Source: an uncultured Pseudohongiella sp.
GTDB taxonomy: Bacteria > Pseudomonadota > Gammaproteobacteria > Pseudomonadales > Pseudohongiellaceae
DNA length: 64,000 nucleotides
Reading direction: 5' to 3'
Assembly (NCBI GenBank): GCA_951812715.1
Contig: OX638323.1
Span: 3,204,577-3,268,576, forward strand
The translations under genes were made by a program, and so were the position numbers. The notes beneath the pieces were generated by a model. That model did no database searches and was not told the DNA's origin. It worked only from the letters and a program-made list of their open reading frames with translations. Positions 8,853 to 17,854 of the stretch are shown piece after piece. Numbering within the stretch: the stretch's first letter is position 1; each line of letters begins with the position of its first letter.

Positions 8853-10031
8853 ATGAACATATTCAGATCGGCAATCAGGATCATCGCGGCAGCCGCCCTG
8901 GCCGGCGCCGGCGGCATGGCGTTTGCCTACAAGCCGTTATACGAGTATATCGATAACTTGCCGTTGCAGGACAACAGGCTCACCTGGCACGTCTGGGTGC
9001 CGGGAGAATCCGATGACGGCGATGCCTGGGATCCCCTGTTTCACGAATCGGTGCGTCACTGGAACGCCGAACTTCCTTATTTCAATCTTGGCTCGGTCAC
9101 CAGGAACTCCGAGGACTGCACGCGCCGTTCGTCCGGGTCGATGACCGCGCGCAACCAGGTCAATACCGTAACCTGGCGCGAGACCAACTGCGGCGGTGGG
9201 TCGATGGAGCATGCCGCGGGCTGGGCGCTGACCTTTGTCGGCGGCGCCGCGGGCGCCAGAGTAATCGAGGAAGGCGACATCTTCTTCAACGAGAGGTTCG
9301 AACACGCCGAAGGCGGCGCCGAACAGATGGTGTTCGACGAAACCAGTTTCTATGCGGTGGCTCTGCATGAAATCGGCCACAACCTCGGGCTTGGACATGG
9401 CTATATCGATGCCGCGGTCATGGCCTACGGGCCTACGCACAAGTGGCGCAAGCGGCTGTCCCCGGACGACATTTGCGGCGTTGCCGTGATCTCGGGCAAG
9501 CGGGAATTCTGCCCGGTAGCTCTCGGTGAAGCGGTGGCGAGCAACGGCGCGGCGACACAGGCGCATTTTTCCGGCTATGCCAGCGCGGACGCCGGGGCGA
9601 CGGCGCGGGAAACGCTGCGGCCGTGGCAGGAATTCAATATCTACGCCACGGTGCTGATCGACCCCGAGCACCGCTATCGGCCCGGTCAACTCCATGTGGT
9701 CGCCGAAACAGAAGACGGACAATATTTCGCGCGCAATGCCGAAGGCGAATGGCATCCCTATACCGGCGGCGAAATACCTGCCGCGACGCCTCCCGGCGAT
9801 CTGGAACACGCCATGGAACTGATCATTCTCGGCAGGAACGGTATCTCCCGCGGCCAGCCCACTTACGACCCCCGCCATGGTTACAACCTGTATCGTGAAG
9901 CCCTCACCGGAATACGCCTCGATCTGGAAGGCGTCAGCCTGAAGTTCTGGCTCGCCTATAGCAGCGCAGCCGAGCCGGGTTTACTGATCTACGGCAGCGA
10001 ACCGATCCGGGTCGCCTGGACGCTGGAATAG
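8853..10031 (+). CDS. secreted matrixin-like zinc metalloprotease
   Basis: 392 aa protein with an N-terminal signal peptide (cleavage near AFA at residue 25). The zinc site is complete: HEIGHNLGLGH gives H172, E173, H176 and H182 (HExxHxxGxxH), and the Met-turn follows as VMAY (M190). This is the metzincin/matrixin fold. The C-terminal half (about 220-392) is not recognised and may be a substrate- or surface-binding domain. Expected to be exported to the periplasm or outside; it has no operon partners, and a hairpin repeat follows it. Confidence 0.82.
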   Translation: MNIFRSAIRIIAAAALAGAGGMAFAYKPLYEYIDNLPLQDNRLTWHVWVPGESDDGDAWDPLFHESVRHWNAELPYFNLGSVTRNSEDCTRRSSGSMTARNQVNTVTWRETNCGGGSMEHAAGWALTFVGGAAGARVIEEGDIFFNERFEHAEGGAEQMVFDETSFYAVALHEIGHNLGLGHGYIDAAVMAYGPTHKWRKRLSPDDICGVAVISGKREFCPVALGEAVASNGAATQAHFSGYASADAGATARETLRPWQEFNIYATVLIDPEHRYRPGQLHVVAETEDGQYFARNAEGEWHPYTGGEIPAATPPGDLEHAMELIILGRNGISRGQPTYDPRHGYNLYREALTGIRLDLEGVSLKFWLAYSSAAEPGLLIYGSEPIRVAWTLE

Positions 10032-10041
10032 CGTGAGGCCT

Positions 10042-10210
10042 GGTTGGCGCAGCCGACAAGAAGCATAGCTTCTTGCGGTCCGAACGACTTGCCAAGGGCG
10101 AGGGCAAGCGTTCAGGAAGCGTCAGCTTCCTGCGCAGCCCCGAGCGGCGCCAAGCTGTGCTTGGCGACCGGACTGGCAAGGCTGGGGCCGATCGAAGTCG
10201 AGAAGCCGCG
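10042..10210 (-). repeat. REP-like hairpin element, site A (inverted copy)
   Basis: Intergenic element with three perfect hairpins sharing a GC-loop-GC core: 10057-10075 (CAAGAAGC/GCTTCTTG), 10113-10132 (CAGGAAGC/GCTTCCTG) and 10148-10166 (CGCCAAGC/GCTTGGCG). The segment 10081-10108 is, in reverse complement, the same sequence as the cores at 40897-40924 and 47421-47448. No protein coding is apparent. It fills the gap between the metalloprotease and fdsG. Confidence 0.7.
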
Positions 10211-10311
10211 CCACGGACGGCATGTACAGTCCAACAGAATTCACAAAATGACAACGGGTGCGTTCCCGGCTTGCTATAATTTGACGTTCCTCCTTTGAGA
10301 GGTGCTGTTCC

Positions 10312-10749
10312 ATGCCAAATAGCGATGCTATACGCGAGCTTGTATCCGCCTGCGTTGGACAAGTGGGCGCGCCGGTTACCGCGCTGCGGAAAATCACGGA
10401 AACGCATGGTCATATCGAGGACGAGCACGTCCGCATCGTCGCCGACGTCTTCAACCTGAGTCTCGCGGACGTCCGCGGGATCGTCTCCTTTTATTCAGAC
10501 TTTCGAACTTCGCCACGAGGGCGCAAACATATTCGCATTTGCCAGGCCGAAGCCTGCCAATCCGTTGGTTCGCGTGCGCTCACCAAGGAAATATCCGCAG
10601 CGCTAGGCCTTGCCCTCGGGGAAACCAGCGACGATCTCGGCGTCAGCCTGGAGGCGGTGTACTGCCTCGGACTGTGTGCCTCGGGTCCGTGCGCCATGGT
10701 CAACGAGCGCATACTCGTGCACGCGACCAGGGAGGAACTGCTGCCTTGA
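10312..10749 (+). CDS. fdsG: NAD-dependent formate dehydrogenase gamma subunit
   Basis: 145 aa thioredoxin-like [2Fe-2S] protein of the NuoE family. The cluster ligands are C77 and C82 (CQAEAC) and C118 and C122 (CLGLC). With FdsB it forms the NADH-side module of the soluble cytoplasmic formate dehydrogenase. First gene of fdsGBA-fdhD-mobA; a GAGAGG ribosome-binding site precedes the ATG. Its stop overlaps the fdsB start. Confidence 0.93.
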   Translation: MPNSDAIRELVSACVGQVGAPVTALRKITETHGHIEDEHVRIVADVFNLSLADVRGIVSFYSDFRTSPRGRKHIRICQAEACQSVGSRALTKEISAALGLALGETSDDLGVSLEAVYCLGLCASGPCAMVNERILVHATREELLP

Positions 10750-12200
10750 GCCGCGCCGAAGCGAAACGCATATTAGTGCCAAACGAAACCCTCGCCAATG
10801 CGCTTGGCGCGGACAATCTCGCGCGTGAATCGCGGGCCAGAGGCCATGAAGTAGTCCGCACCGGCGGTTTCGGGCTGGCCTGGCTGGAACCCATGCTCGT
10901 GATCGACGGCGAAGCCTATGGACCAGTGCATGATCTGGATGCCCTGGATGCCGTCGCGCTGGGCCCGCTGGACGAACTGCCGGCGCTTGCCCGCCAGCAG
11001 CGCATTGTTTTCGATCGTTGCGGCCGCATCGACCCCCTGGAATACGACCCGTCCTGGCTGCTCGCACAACTCGAACGCGAGCCGCGGGAGATTATTGAGG
11101 AAATCAAGGTCAGCGGCCTGCGCGGCCGGGGCGGCGCGGGATTCCCGGCGCATATCAAGTGGCAAACCGTATACGACACGCCTGCCCCGCAAAAATACAT
11201 AGTCGTCAATGCCGACGAAGGCGATTCGGGCACCTTTGCCGATCGGCTTATCATGGAAGGCGACCCTTTTCGCCTGATCGAAGGCATGTTGCTTTCCGGC
11301 CATGCGACCGGAGCAAACAAGGGTCTGGTCTATTTGCGCTCCGAGTACCCGCTCGCGGCCGAAATCTTCACTAGCGCCATAGCCAGGGCCAGCACGCTTG
11401 GGCTGCTGGAAACTTTCGACATAGAGCTTTTCATAGGCGCCGGCGCCTACATTTGCGGCGAAGAGACGTCGCTGCTCGAAAGTCTCGAGGGCAAGCGCGG
11501 CGAAGTCCGCGCCAAGCCTCCGGTACCCGCTATCGCCGGCCTGTTCGGACAACCGACGCTGGTACACAACGTCATTACCCTTTGTTCGGCGCCAGGCATA
11601 TTGCAGATGGGCGGCAAGGCCTATGCCGGGATTGGCTCAAACGCATCGACGGGCAGCAGCGCCTTTCAGCTTGCGGGCAACGTCAAGCGCGGCGGGCTCT
11701 ATGAGCTCCCCTTCGGCATCAGTCTTCGCGAGCTCGTTGAAGATTTGGGCGGCGGTACGCGAACGGGACGTCCGCTCGGGGCGGTCCAGGTGGGCGGCCC
11801 GCTCGGCGCCTATCTCTTCGAACGCGACCTTGACACGCCGCTCGGCTACGAAGAAATGGCCCAATTGGGCGCCGGCATTGGCCACGGCGGAGTGGTCGTA
11901 TTCGATGATACTGTTGACCTGGTAGAGCAAGCCCATTTCGCCTTCGCCTTTTGCGCGCACGAGTCCTGTGGCAAGTGCACGCCCTGCCGCATCGGCGCGG
12001 TGCGCGGTAAAGAAGCTGTGGCGGCACTGGCTTCAGGCGAGTACACTGAAGCTAAGCTTGAAGTCATCGACGAGCTTTGCGACCTGATGGAACAGACGAG
12101 CTTGTGCCAGATGGGAGGCATGACCCCGATTCCGGTGCGCAGCGCGCTGGGTGAAGCTTTTTCCCCTGCAAGGAGGAATGGAAATGGGGAAAGGCCCTGA
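10746..12200 (+). CDS. fdsB: NAD-dependent formate dehydrogenase beta subunit
   Basis: 484 aa NuoF-like subunit that passes electrons to NAD+. Motifs: GLRGRGGAGFPAHIKW for FMN/NADH binding, NADEGDSGTFADR, and the C-terminal [4Fe-4S] motif ESCGKCTPCRIG. The N-terminal part is a thioredoxin-like domain typical of FdsB. The start is a TTG (10746-10748) overlapping the TGA of fdsG; a GGGAGGAA Shine-Dalgarno lies about 8 bases upstream, and upstream in-frame codons are only the other frame of fdsG. Confidence 0.92.
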   Translation: MSRAEAKRILVPNETLANALGADNLARESRARGHEVVRTGGFGLAWLEPMLVIDGEAYGPVHDLDALDAVALGPLDELPALARQQRIVFDRCGRIDPLEYDPSWLLAQLEREPREIIEEIKVSGLRGRGGAGFPAHIKWQTVYDTPAPQKYIVVNADEGDSGTFADRLIMEGDPFRLIEGMLLSGHATGANKGLVYLRSEYPLAAEIFTSAIARASTLGLLETFDIELFIGAGAYICGEETSLLESLEGKRGEVRAKPPVPAIAGLFGQPTLVHNVITLCSAPGILQMGGKAYAGIGSNASTGSSAFQLAGNVKRGGLYELPFGISLRELVEDLGGGTRTGRPLGAVQVGGPLGAYLFERDLDTPLGYEEMAQLGAGIGHGGVVVFDDTVDLVEQAHFAFAFCAHESCGKCTPCRIGAVRGKEAVAALASGEYTEAKLEVIDELCDLMEQTSLCQMGGMTPIPVRSALGEAFSPARRNGNGERP

Positions 12201-12213
12201 ATGAGGCTCGACC

Positions 12214-15039
12214 ATGAGACTCGACGATCTTGATTACGGCACACCGGTCTCGGCCAACGAGGAACAGGTAGCCGTCACCATCGATGGCTCGCGAATCGAA
12301 GTGCGCGCGGGCAGTTCCATCATGCGCGCCGCCATCGAAGCCGGCATTCCCGTACCGAAGCTTTGCGCCACGGACAATCTGGAAGCGTTCGGCTCCTGCC
12401 GCCTGTGCCTGGTCGAAATCGAAGGGCGCCGCGGCGTATACGCATCCTGCACCGAACCCGTACGCGATGGCATGCAGGTGCGCACGCAGAGCGAGAAAAT
12501 CGCGAAGCTGCGCCGCGGCGTCATGGAACTCTATATTTCCGACCATCCGCTCGACTGCCTCACCTGCAGCGCCAACGGGGATTGCGAACTGCAGGACATG
12601 GCGGGCGCCGTGGGCTTGCGCGAGGTCCGCTACGACGACGGCGAAAATCACCTCAGCGCCGCGGTCGACGATTCAAATCCCTATTTCAGTTTCGATCCTT
12701 CGAAATGCATTGTCTGCTCGCGTTGCGTGCGCGCCTGCAACGAAGTGCAGGGCACACACGCCTTGACCATAGACGGGCGCGGTTTCGGTTCGGTCGTGGA
12801 GACAGGCGCCGAGAACTTTTTCGAATCCGAATGCGTTTCCTGCGGCGCCTGCGTGCAGGCCTGTCCGACCGCGACGCTGATGGAGAAATCGGTGATCGAC
12901 GAAGGCGTGCCGGATCGCAGCGTTCGGACCACCTGCGCCTATTGCGGCGTCGGCTGTTCGTTCCGCGCGGAACTCAAGGGCGACCAGGTCGTGCGCATGG
13001 TGCCGGACAAACTCGGCAAGGCCAATCACGGCCACTCCTGCGTCAAGGGGCGATTCGCCTGGGGTTATGCGAACCACCCGGAGCGCGTGGTCAAACCGCT
13101 GGTGCGCGACCGGATCACCGACCCCTGGCGCGAGGTTTCCTGGGAAGAGGCCATATCCGAGGCTGCCTCTCGCCTCAAGGCCGTCCAGGCCGAGCATGGC
13201 CTGCACGCCATTGGCGCCGTAACTTCGGCGCGCTGCACCAACGAGGAAATCTGGACCGTCCAGAAGATGGTCCGAACCGCCTTCGGCAGTAATAACGTCG
13301 ACACTTGCGCGCGCGTTTGCCATTCCCCTACCGGCTACGGCCTCAAGCAAACCTACGGGACTTCGGCCGGCACCCAGCATTTCGATTCGGTCTTGCAGGC
13401 GGATACAATCATCGTCATCGGCGCCAATCCCACCGACGGCCATCCGGTGTTTGCATCGTTGCTCAAGCGAAGGCTTCGACAGGGCGCCAGTTTGGTCGTG
13501 ATGGACCCGAGACGCATAGATCTGGTGCGTTCGCCGCATATCGAGGCCGATGCGCACCTGCCGCTGCTGCCCGGCACCAATGTGCCGATGATGAACGCTT
13601 TCGCGCACGTAGTCGTGACCGAGGGGCTGGTTGACGAAGATTTCGTGCGTGAACGCTGTGACCCAGAATCCTTCGAAGAATGGCGCGAATTCGCGGCGCG
13701 CCCGGAAAACGCGCCGGAAGTCGTAGCAGAGATCACGGGAGTTGCCGCCGCGGATATCCGCGATGCCGCCCGTCTTTATGGATCGTCGAAAAATTCCGCC
13801 ATCTACTACGGTCTGGGCGTTACCGAACACAGTCAGGGCTCGACCATGGTCATGGCCATGGCCAATCTCGCCATGGCGACTGGAAACATTGGCCGCGAAG
13901 GCGTCGGCGTCTGTCCGCTGCGCGGTCAGAACAACGTGCAGGGCTCCTGCGACATGGGATCCTTTCCCCACGAGCTTTCCGGCTATCAACCGATAGTCGA
14001 AGCCTCGGTGCGGGAAAAATACGAACGCGCCTGGCAAGTGAAACTCCTGCCCGAGCCCGGCATGCGCATTCCCAACATGCTGGACGCCGCGCGCGGCGGC
14101 AGCTTCAAGGGCATTTTCATTCAGGGCGAGGACCTCGCGCAGTCGGACCCCAACACGCAAGGCGTCGAGGCCGCGCTCGGCAATATGGACTGCGTGATCG
14201 TGCAGGATCTGTTCCTGAACGAGACCGCCAAGTTTGCCCACATCTTTCTGCCCGGCACGTCTTTTCTGGAGAAGGACGGCACCTTTACCAATGCGGAGCG
14301 GCGCATCAATCGCGTGCGCCAGGTGATGCAGCCGAAGTCGGGCAAGGCGGAGTGGGAGGCAGTGCAAGACCTGTCCGCGGCCATGGGCTATCCCATGCAT
14401 TACCAGTCCGCCGAAGACATCATGGCCGAAGTGGCGAGTCTGACGCCAACCTTTGCGGGAGTCACCTTCGACAAGCTCGACCGTCTGGGGAGTGTGCAAT
14501 GGCCCTGTAATGACGCCGCGCCCGAAGGCACGCCGATCATGCACGAAGCGCAATTCGTCCGTGGCAAGGGCCGTTTCATGCTCACCGACTACCAGCCGAC
14601 CGATGAGCGCACCAGCCGCAAGTATCCGCTGCTCTTGACTACCGGACGCGTATTGACTCAATACAACGTCGGCACCCAGACGCGACGCACGCAAAACATC
14701 GAATGGCTGGACGAAGATCGGCTCGAAATCCACCCCAGCGATGCCGAAATGCGTGGCGTGCGCATGGATGACTGGGTGTCCATCAGCAGCCGCATGGGTG
14801 AGATTGTGCTGAGGGCGGAAGTGACCACGCGCGTCGCGCCGGGCGTTGTCTATACCACCTTTCATCACCCGTCCACCGGCACCAATGTGGTTACCACGGA
14901 CCTGAGCGACTGGGCCACCAACTGCCCCGAGTACAAGGTGACGGCGGTCGAAATTCGGCCCGCCAATCACTTTTCGGCCTGGCAGGAGGTATACCAGGAC
15001 CGAAATCAGAGGCAGCGCGAACTCCTGCCGGAGGAATGA
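12214..15039 (+). CDS. fdsA: NAD-dependent formate dehydrogenase catalytic alpha subunit
   Basis: 941 aa molybdenum enzyme oxidising formate to CO2. In order: NuoG-like [2Fe-2S] domain (C51, C62, C65, C79), a His-ligated [4Fe-4S] site (HPLDCLTCSANGDC, 111-124), two ferredoxin clusters (CIVCSRCVRAC from 165, CVSCGACVQAC from 207), the catalytic-domain cluster (C241, C244, C248, C276) and the bis-MGD domain. The active site is Cys not selenocysteine: CARVCHSPTGYG places C369-H370 at the position of C386-H387 in Rhodobacter capsulatus FdsA. Full length, no defects. Its end overlaps fdhD. Confidence 0.95.
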   Translation: MRLDDLDYGTPVSANEEQVAVTIDGSRIEVRAGSSIMRAAIEAGIPVPKLCATDNLEAFGSCRLCLVEIEGRRGVYASCTEPVRDGMQVRTQSEKIAKLRRGVMELYISDHPLDCLTCSANGDCELQDMAGAVGLREVRYDDGENHLSAAVDDSNPYFSFDPSKCIVCSRCVRACNEVQGTHALTIDGRGFGSVVETGAENFFESECVSCGACVQACPTATLMEKSVIDEGVPDRSVRTTCAYCGVGCSFRAELKGDQVVRMVPDKLGKANHGHSCVKGRFAWGYANHPERVVKPLVRDRITDPWREVSWEEAISEAASRLKAVQAEHGLHAIGAVTSARCTNEEIWTVQKMVRTAFGSNNVDTCARVCHSPTGYGLKQTYGTSAGTQHFDSVLQADTIIVIGANPTDGHPVFASLLKRRLRQGASLVVMDPRRIDLVRSPHIEADAHLPLLPGTNVPMMNAFAHVVVTEGLVDEDFVRERCDPESFEEWREFAARPENAPEVVAEITGVAAADIRDAARLYGSSKNSAIYYGLGVTEHSQGSTMVMAMANLAMATGNIGREGVGVCPLRGQNNVQGSCDMGSFPHELSGYQPIVEASVREKYERAWQVKLLPEPGMRIPNMLDAARGGSFKGIFIQGEDLAQSDPNTQGVEAALGNMDCVIVQDLFLNETAKFAHIFLPGTSFLEKDGTFTNAERRINRVRQVMQPKSGKAEWEAVQDLSAAMGYPMHYQSAEDIMAEVASLTPTFAGVTFDKLDRLGSVQWPCNDAAPEGTPIMHEAQFVRGKGRFMLTDYQPTDERTSRKYPLLLTTGRVLTQYNVGTQTRRTQNIEWLDEDRLEIHPSDAEMRGVRMDDWVSISSRMGEIVLRAEVTTRVAPGVVYTTFHHPSTGTNVVTTDLSDWATNCPEYKVTAVEIRPANHFSAWQEVYQDRNQRQRELLPEE

Positions 15040-15914
15040 GCAAGGCCATGAGCGAGGCTATTGCCGTCAAGTCGCTCGTGGCCGGGAGCTTGCGGCGCGA
15101 AGTCACGCGCTTGTCCTCAACGGGCGCCGAGCGCCTCGGCGATGCGGTCAGCATCGAAGAACCGCTGGAAATTCGCCTCTCGCACATGGATGGACAGGCG
15201 CGTAGCGAACAAAGTATCGCCATCACCATGCGCACGCCCGGCCAGGACCAAGCGCTGGCGATCGGATTTCTGGCGGGCGAAGCCATCATCCGGCGCGCGG
15301 ACGATATTCGAAGCATACGGCATTGCGGGCCGCCGAGCCCGGACAAGGGCTTGCAGAACGTCCTGCGGGTCGAACTCGAAGATAGTGTGCGCGTGGATAT
15401 CGAAGTGCTTAAGCGGCATTTCTATACGACCTCAAGTTGCGGTGTTTGCGGCAAGGCCTCGCTCGACGCCATTTCAATGCAGGCGCCCGAGCGCGAGGAT
15501 TCCGGCTTTGCAATCGGCGCCAGCGTATTGCAAGGGTTGCCGGCGAAACTCCTGCCGCGGCAAGACGAATTTACCCGCACCGGCGGTCTGCATGCCTCGG
15601 CAAGCTTCAATGCAAGCGGCCGGATCGGGCGTATCCAGGAAGACGTCGGGCGCCATAACGCGCTCGACAAGCTGGTAGGGTCCTATTTCCGCGAGGGCGG
15701 ATTGTCAGGTTTCGGAATCCTCTTGAGCGGCCGTGCAAGTTTTGAGCTCATCCAGAAGGCGGCCATGGCCGGCGTGCGCCTGGTGGCGGCCATCGGCGCG
15801 CCGTCGAGCCTTGCCATCGAACTGGCCGAGCAGGAAGGCATAACGCTCATCGGCTTTCTGAAATCAAGCGGCTTCAACCTCTATTGCCACGGACAACGCG
15901 TCCTTGAAGCCTGA
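15036..15914 (+). CDS. fdhD: formate dehydrogenase sulfurtransferase FdhD (FdsC)
   Basis: 292 aa accessory protein that sulfurates the Mo cofactor before insertion into FdsA. The catalytic CxxC is SSCGVCG (C135, C138), and the flanking family motifs EEPLEIRL and GGLHASASF...EDVGRHNALDKL are present. The ATG overlaps the fdsA stop (ATGA). In many bacteria fdsD follows; here mobA takes that place. Confidence 0.92.
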   Translation: MSKAMSEAIAVKSLVAGSLRREVTRLSSTGAERLGDAVSIEEPLEIRLSHMDGQARSEQSIAITMRTPGQDQALAIGFLAGEAIIRRADDIRSIRHCGPPSPDKGLQNVLRVELEDSVRVDIEVLKRHFYTTSSCGVCGKASLDAISMQAPEREDSGFAIGASVLQGLPAKLLPRQDEFTRTGGLHASASFNASGRIGRIQEDVGRHNALDKLVGSYFREGGLSGFGILLSGRASFELIQKAAMAGVRLVAAIGAPSSLAIELAEQEGITLIGFLKSSGFNLYCHGQRVLEA

Positions 15915-16497
15915 AGAGGTCACTGCGATCGTGCTTTGCGGCGGCCGGGGACGGCGCCTGGGCGATATCGAGAAACCGCTCGTTCGCGCCGGCGGTCGAG
16001 CGCTCATCGAATTCGTCATCGAGCGGCTGCGCCCCCAGGCATCCCGAATTGTCCTTAGCCTCGGTGCAGACCGGAACCAAAGTGTCTGGCGGAGTTTCGG
16101 CTGCGATCTGATTGTGGATGCCGAGCCGGATCAGGGCCCGCTGGGCGGCTTGGTGTCCTGCATTGCAGAATGTTCGGGCGAGTGGTTACTGAGCTGTCCC
16201 GGCGATGCGCCGTGGACTGCGCCGAACCTGGTTGAAGCCCTCTCGAAAGATGCGCGGGCGCGCGGCGTCGCCGTCGCGCATGACGGCAAACGGCGGCAAA
16301 ATCTCACCTTGCTTATCGGTCGCGAAAGGGCCGAATCCCTGGCGCGCTTTTATGCCGATGGCGGTCGGGCCGTATTCCGCTGGCTCGAGGCCAACGCGAT
16401 TCCCGCGACCGACCTGTCTGAAATCGCATCAAGCTTCGTGAATATCAACACGCCCGCCGATCTCGAAAAATTCCGACAATCAGTGGCTTCCGACTAG
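15904..16497 (+). CDS. mobA: molybdenum cofactor guanylyltransferase
   Basis: 197 aa nucleotidyltransferase that adds GMP to molybdopterin to make the bis-MGD needed by FdsA. The signature LCGGRGRRLG (residues 11-20) with K24 binds GTP, and CPGDAPW is the metal-binding segment. The start is a TTG at 15904-15906 overlapping the end of fdhD; no better start lies before the GTP motif. The 3' two-thirds is duplicated 1.1 kb downstream (17221-17624). Close coupling with fds suggests a dedicated cofactor enzyme. Confidence 0.88.
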   Translation: MKPEEVTAIVLCGGRGRRLGDIEKPLVRAGGRALIEFVIERLRPQASRIVLSLGADRNQSVWRSFGCDLIVDAEPDQGPLGGLVSCIAECSGEWLLSCPGDAPWTAPNLVEALSKDARARGVAVAHDGKRRQNLTLLIGRERAESLARFYADGGRAVFRWLEANAIPATDLSEIASSFVNINTPADLEKFRQSVASD

Positions 16498-16581
16498 TCG
16501 GGAACCATTTCGCCAGAAAACTTGGTGACACTGCCTCTGTCGTGTAGAGTCCTAAGACTCTGAAACGGAAATTCGCCCTCG

Positions 16582-16992
16582 ATGTCGTTGAATTTTGTTC
16601 CGCGCCCCGGCACGTTGCTGATTTGTAATTTCGATACGGGGTTCAGGCCGCCGGAGATGGTCAAGAAGCGGCCTGTGGTCGTGATCTCTCCCAAACGTCG
16701 GCGCGGAAATGCGCTCTGTACTGTTGTGCCGCTGAGCACCACTATGCCCAATCCGATGGAACCTTTTCACCATCAGATGGAAGCTAGATCGCTACCGGGA
16801 ATATATGCCGAGAACACAACATGGGCGAAGTGCGACATGTTGGCCACGGTATCGCGGGAGAGATTGGATAGAGTACTGATTCGAGAAAAAAGAAACGGAA
16901 AGCGGAGATATCTGGCAGTCCAGGTGACGACCGAGGATCTCGACGCGATACGCAGCGGAGTCATAAACGCTCTTGGGTTGATTCAGGCGTGA
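16582..16992 (+). CDS. MazF/PemK-like toxin without a visible antitoxin
   Basis: 136 aa protein with the PemK/MazF fold signature: PRPGTLLICNFDTG at the N-terminus, KKRPVVVISPKRR and CTVVPLSTT. The family are usually ribosome-independent mRNA interferases. No antitoxin gene precedes it; the 84 bp between mobA and this gene holds only a small inverted repeat (AGAGTC/GACTCT). It lies between intact mobA and a truncated mobA copy, so it looks like inserted cargo. It may be an orphan or a diverged housekeeping nuclease. Confidence 0.72.
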   Translation: MSLNFVPRPGTLLICNFDTGFRPPEMVKKRPVVVISPKRRRGNALCTVVPLSTTMPNPMEPFHHQMEARSLPGIYAENTTWAKCDMLATVSRERLDRVLIREKRNGKRRYLAVQVTTEDLDAIRSGVINALGLIQA

Positions 16993-17141
16993 ATTGACTC
17001 AAGCAGCTCCTATGCACGGCTTGATCCGTGTACCGGCACATGCCACAATTGACCTGTTCCCGATTTATCGGGCTTGTGAGACTGCCTGCGGGCAGCAAGC
17101 TTCTTCCGGCGATGACAAGCCGATTGGAGTGCATAAACGAA

Positions 17142-17178
17142 GGCTCTGCATCGCGAGATGCAGGGCCTTTTGTCTTTT
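17142..17178 (+). terminator. rho-independent terminator
   Basis: Stem GGCTCTGCATC (17142-17152), tetraloop GCGA, stem GATGCAGGGCC (17157-17167) with a single T:G wobble, followed by TTTTGTCTTTT. It would end transcripts coming from fds-mobA and the MazF-like gene. Confidence 0.8.
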
Positions 17179-17220
17179 GTGCAATCCGCAATTCCCAATT
17201 GCCAGGTCACTGCCTTTTGG

Positions 17221-17624
17221 CGTCGGCCGGAACGTGAACGCGTATCGGCATTTCGGCTGCGACCTTGTACCGGATGCCGAGCCGGATCAGGGATCACTCG
17301 GCGGTCTGGTTTCCTGCTTTGCAGGCATCCCGGTCGAGTGGTTACTGAGCTGTCCCGGCGATGCGCCATGGACTGCGCCGAACCTGGTTGAAGCCCTCTC
17401 GAAAGATGCGCGGGCGCACGGCGTCGCCGTCGCGCACGACGGCAAACGGCGGCAAAATCTCACCTTGCTCATCGGTCGCGAAAAGGCCGAATCCCTGGCG
17501 CGGTTCTATGTCGACGGCGGTCGGGCCGTATTCCGCTGGATCGAGGCCAACGCGATTCCCGCGACCGACCTGTCTGAAATCGCATCAAGCTTCGTGAATA
17601 TCAATACTCCCGCCGATCTCGAAG
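17221..17624 (+). pseudogene. 5'-truncated second copy of mobA
   Basis: Sequence closely similar to the 3' two-thirds of mobA (16080-16480), about nine bases in ten identical by eye, in the same orientation and frame; the protein reading includes LLSCPGDAPWTAPNLVEALS and ASSFVNINTPADLE. The GTP-binding N-terminus with LCGGRG is absent, so it cannot be active. The frame stays open upstream by chance and runs on into a downstream repeat. The MazF-like gene and terminator lie between the two copies. Confidence 0.85.
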
Positions 17625-17668
17625 CATTCCGCCTCTGCGCAGATTCTGCGACTCCGCTTCGCTTCGCG

Positions 17669-17719
17669 CAGAATGACAATGAATAGAAGTCATTCTGCGC
17701 GCAGTCGCAGAATCCACCC
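17669..17719. repeat. 51-bp direct repeat, copy 1 (REP-like family 2)
   Basis: Contains a 12-bp inverted repeat (17666-17677 with 17689-17700, GCGCAGAATGAC/GTCATTCTGCGC). Repeated identically 2 bp further on. The same family occurs at 38219-38270 with compensating base changes. Confidence 0.75.
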
Positions 17720-17721
17720 CC

Positions 17722-17772
17722 CAGAATGACAATGAATAGAAGTCATTCTGCGCGCAGTCGCAGAATCCACCC
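17722..17772. repeat. 51-bp direct repeat, copy 2 (REP-like family 2)
   Basis: Second tandem copy of 17669-17719, ending shortly before the GlxA-like regulator gene. Palindromic ends (attctgcg...cgcagaat) allow a hairpin. Confidence 0.75.
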
Positions 17773-17854
17773 TCACGGCGCCGTGAAGTTCTTTATTCCC
17801 GTCTGGCGCCGTGCCAAAATCCCGCTGGCCCCGCGAGAGTAGCAAGATCACGCC

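Noticed and set aside
12673..14970. 765-codon open frame on the minus strand
   Set aside because: Antisense shadow of fdsA caused by high GC; no domain recognisable and the plus-strand gene has all its cofactor motifs.
12214..15039. Selenocysteine formate dehydrogenase
   Set aside because: The active-site position is Cys (CARVCHSP), and no in-frame TGA exists.
17669..17772. CRISPR-like tandem repeats
   Set aside because: Only two 51-bp copies separated by 2 bp; no spacers and no cas genes. Fits a REP-like family instead.
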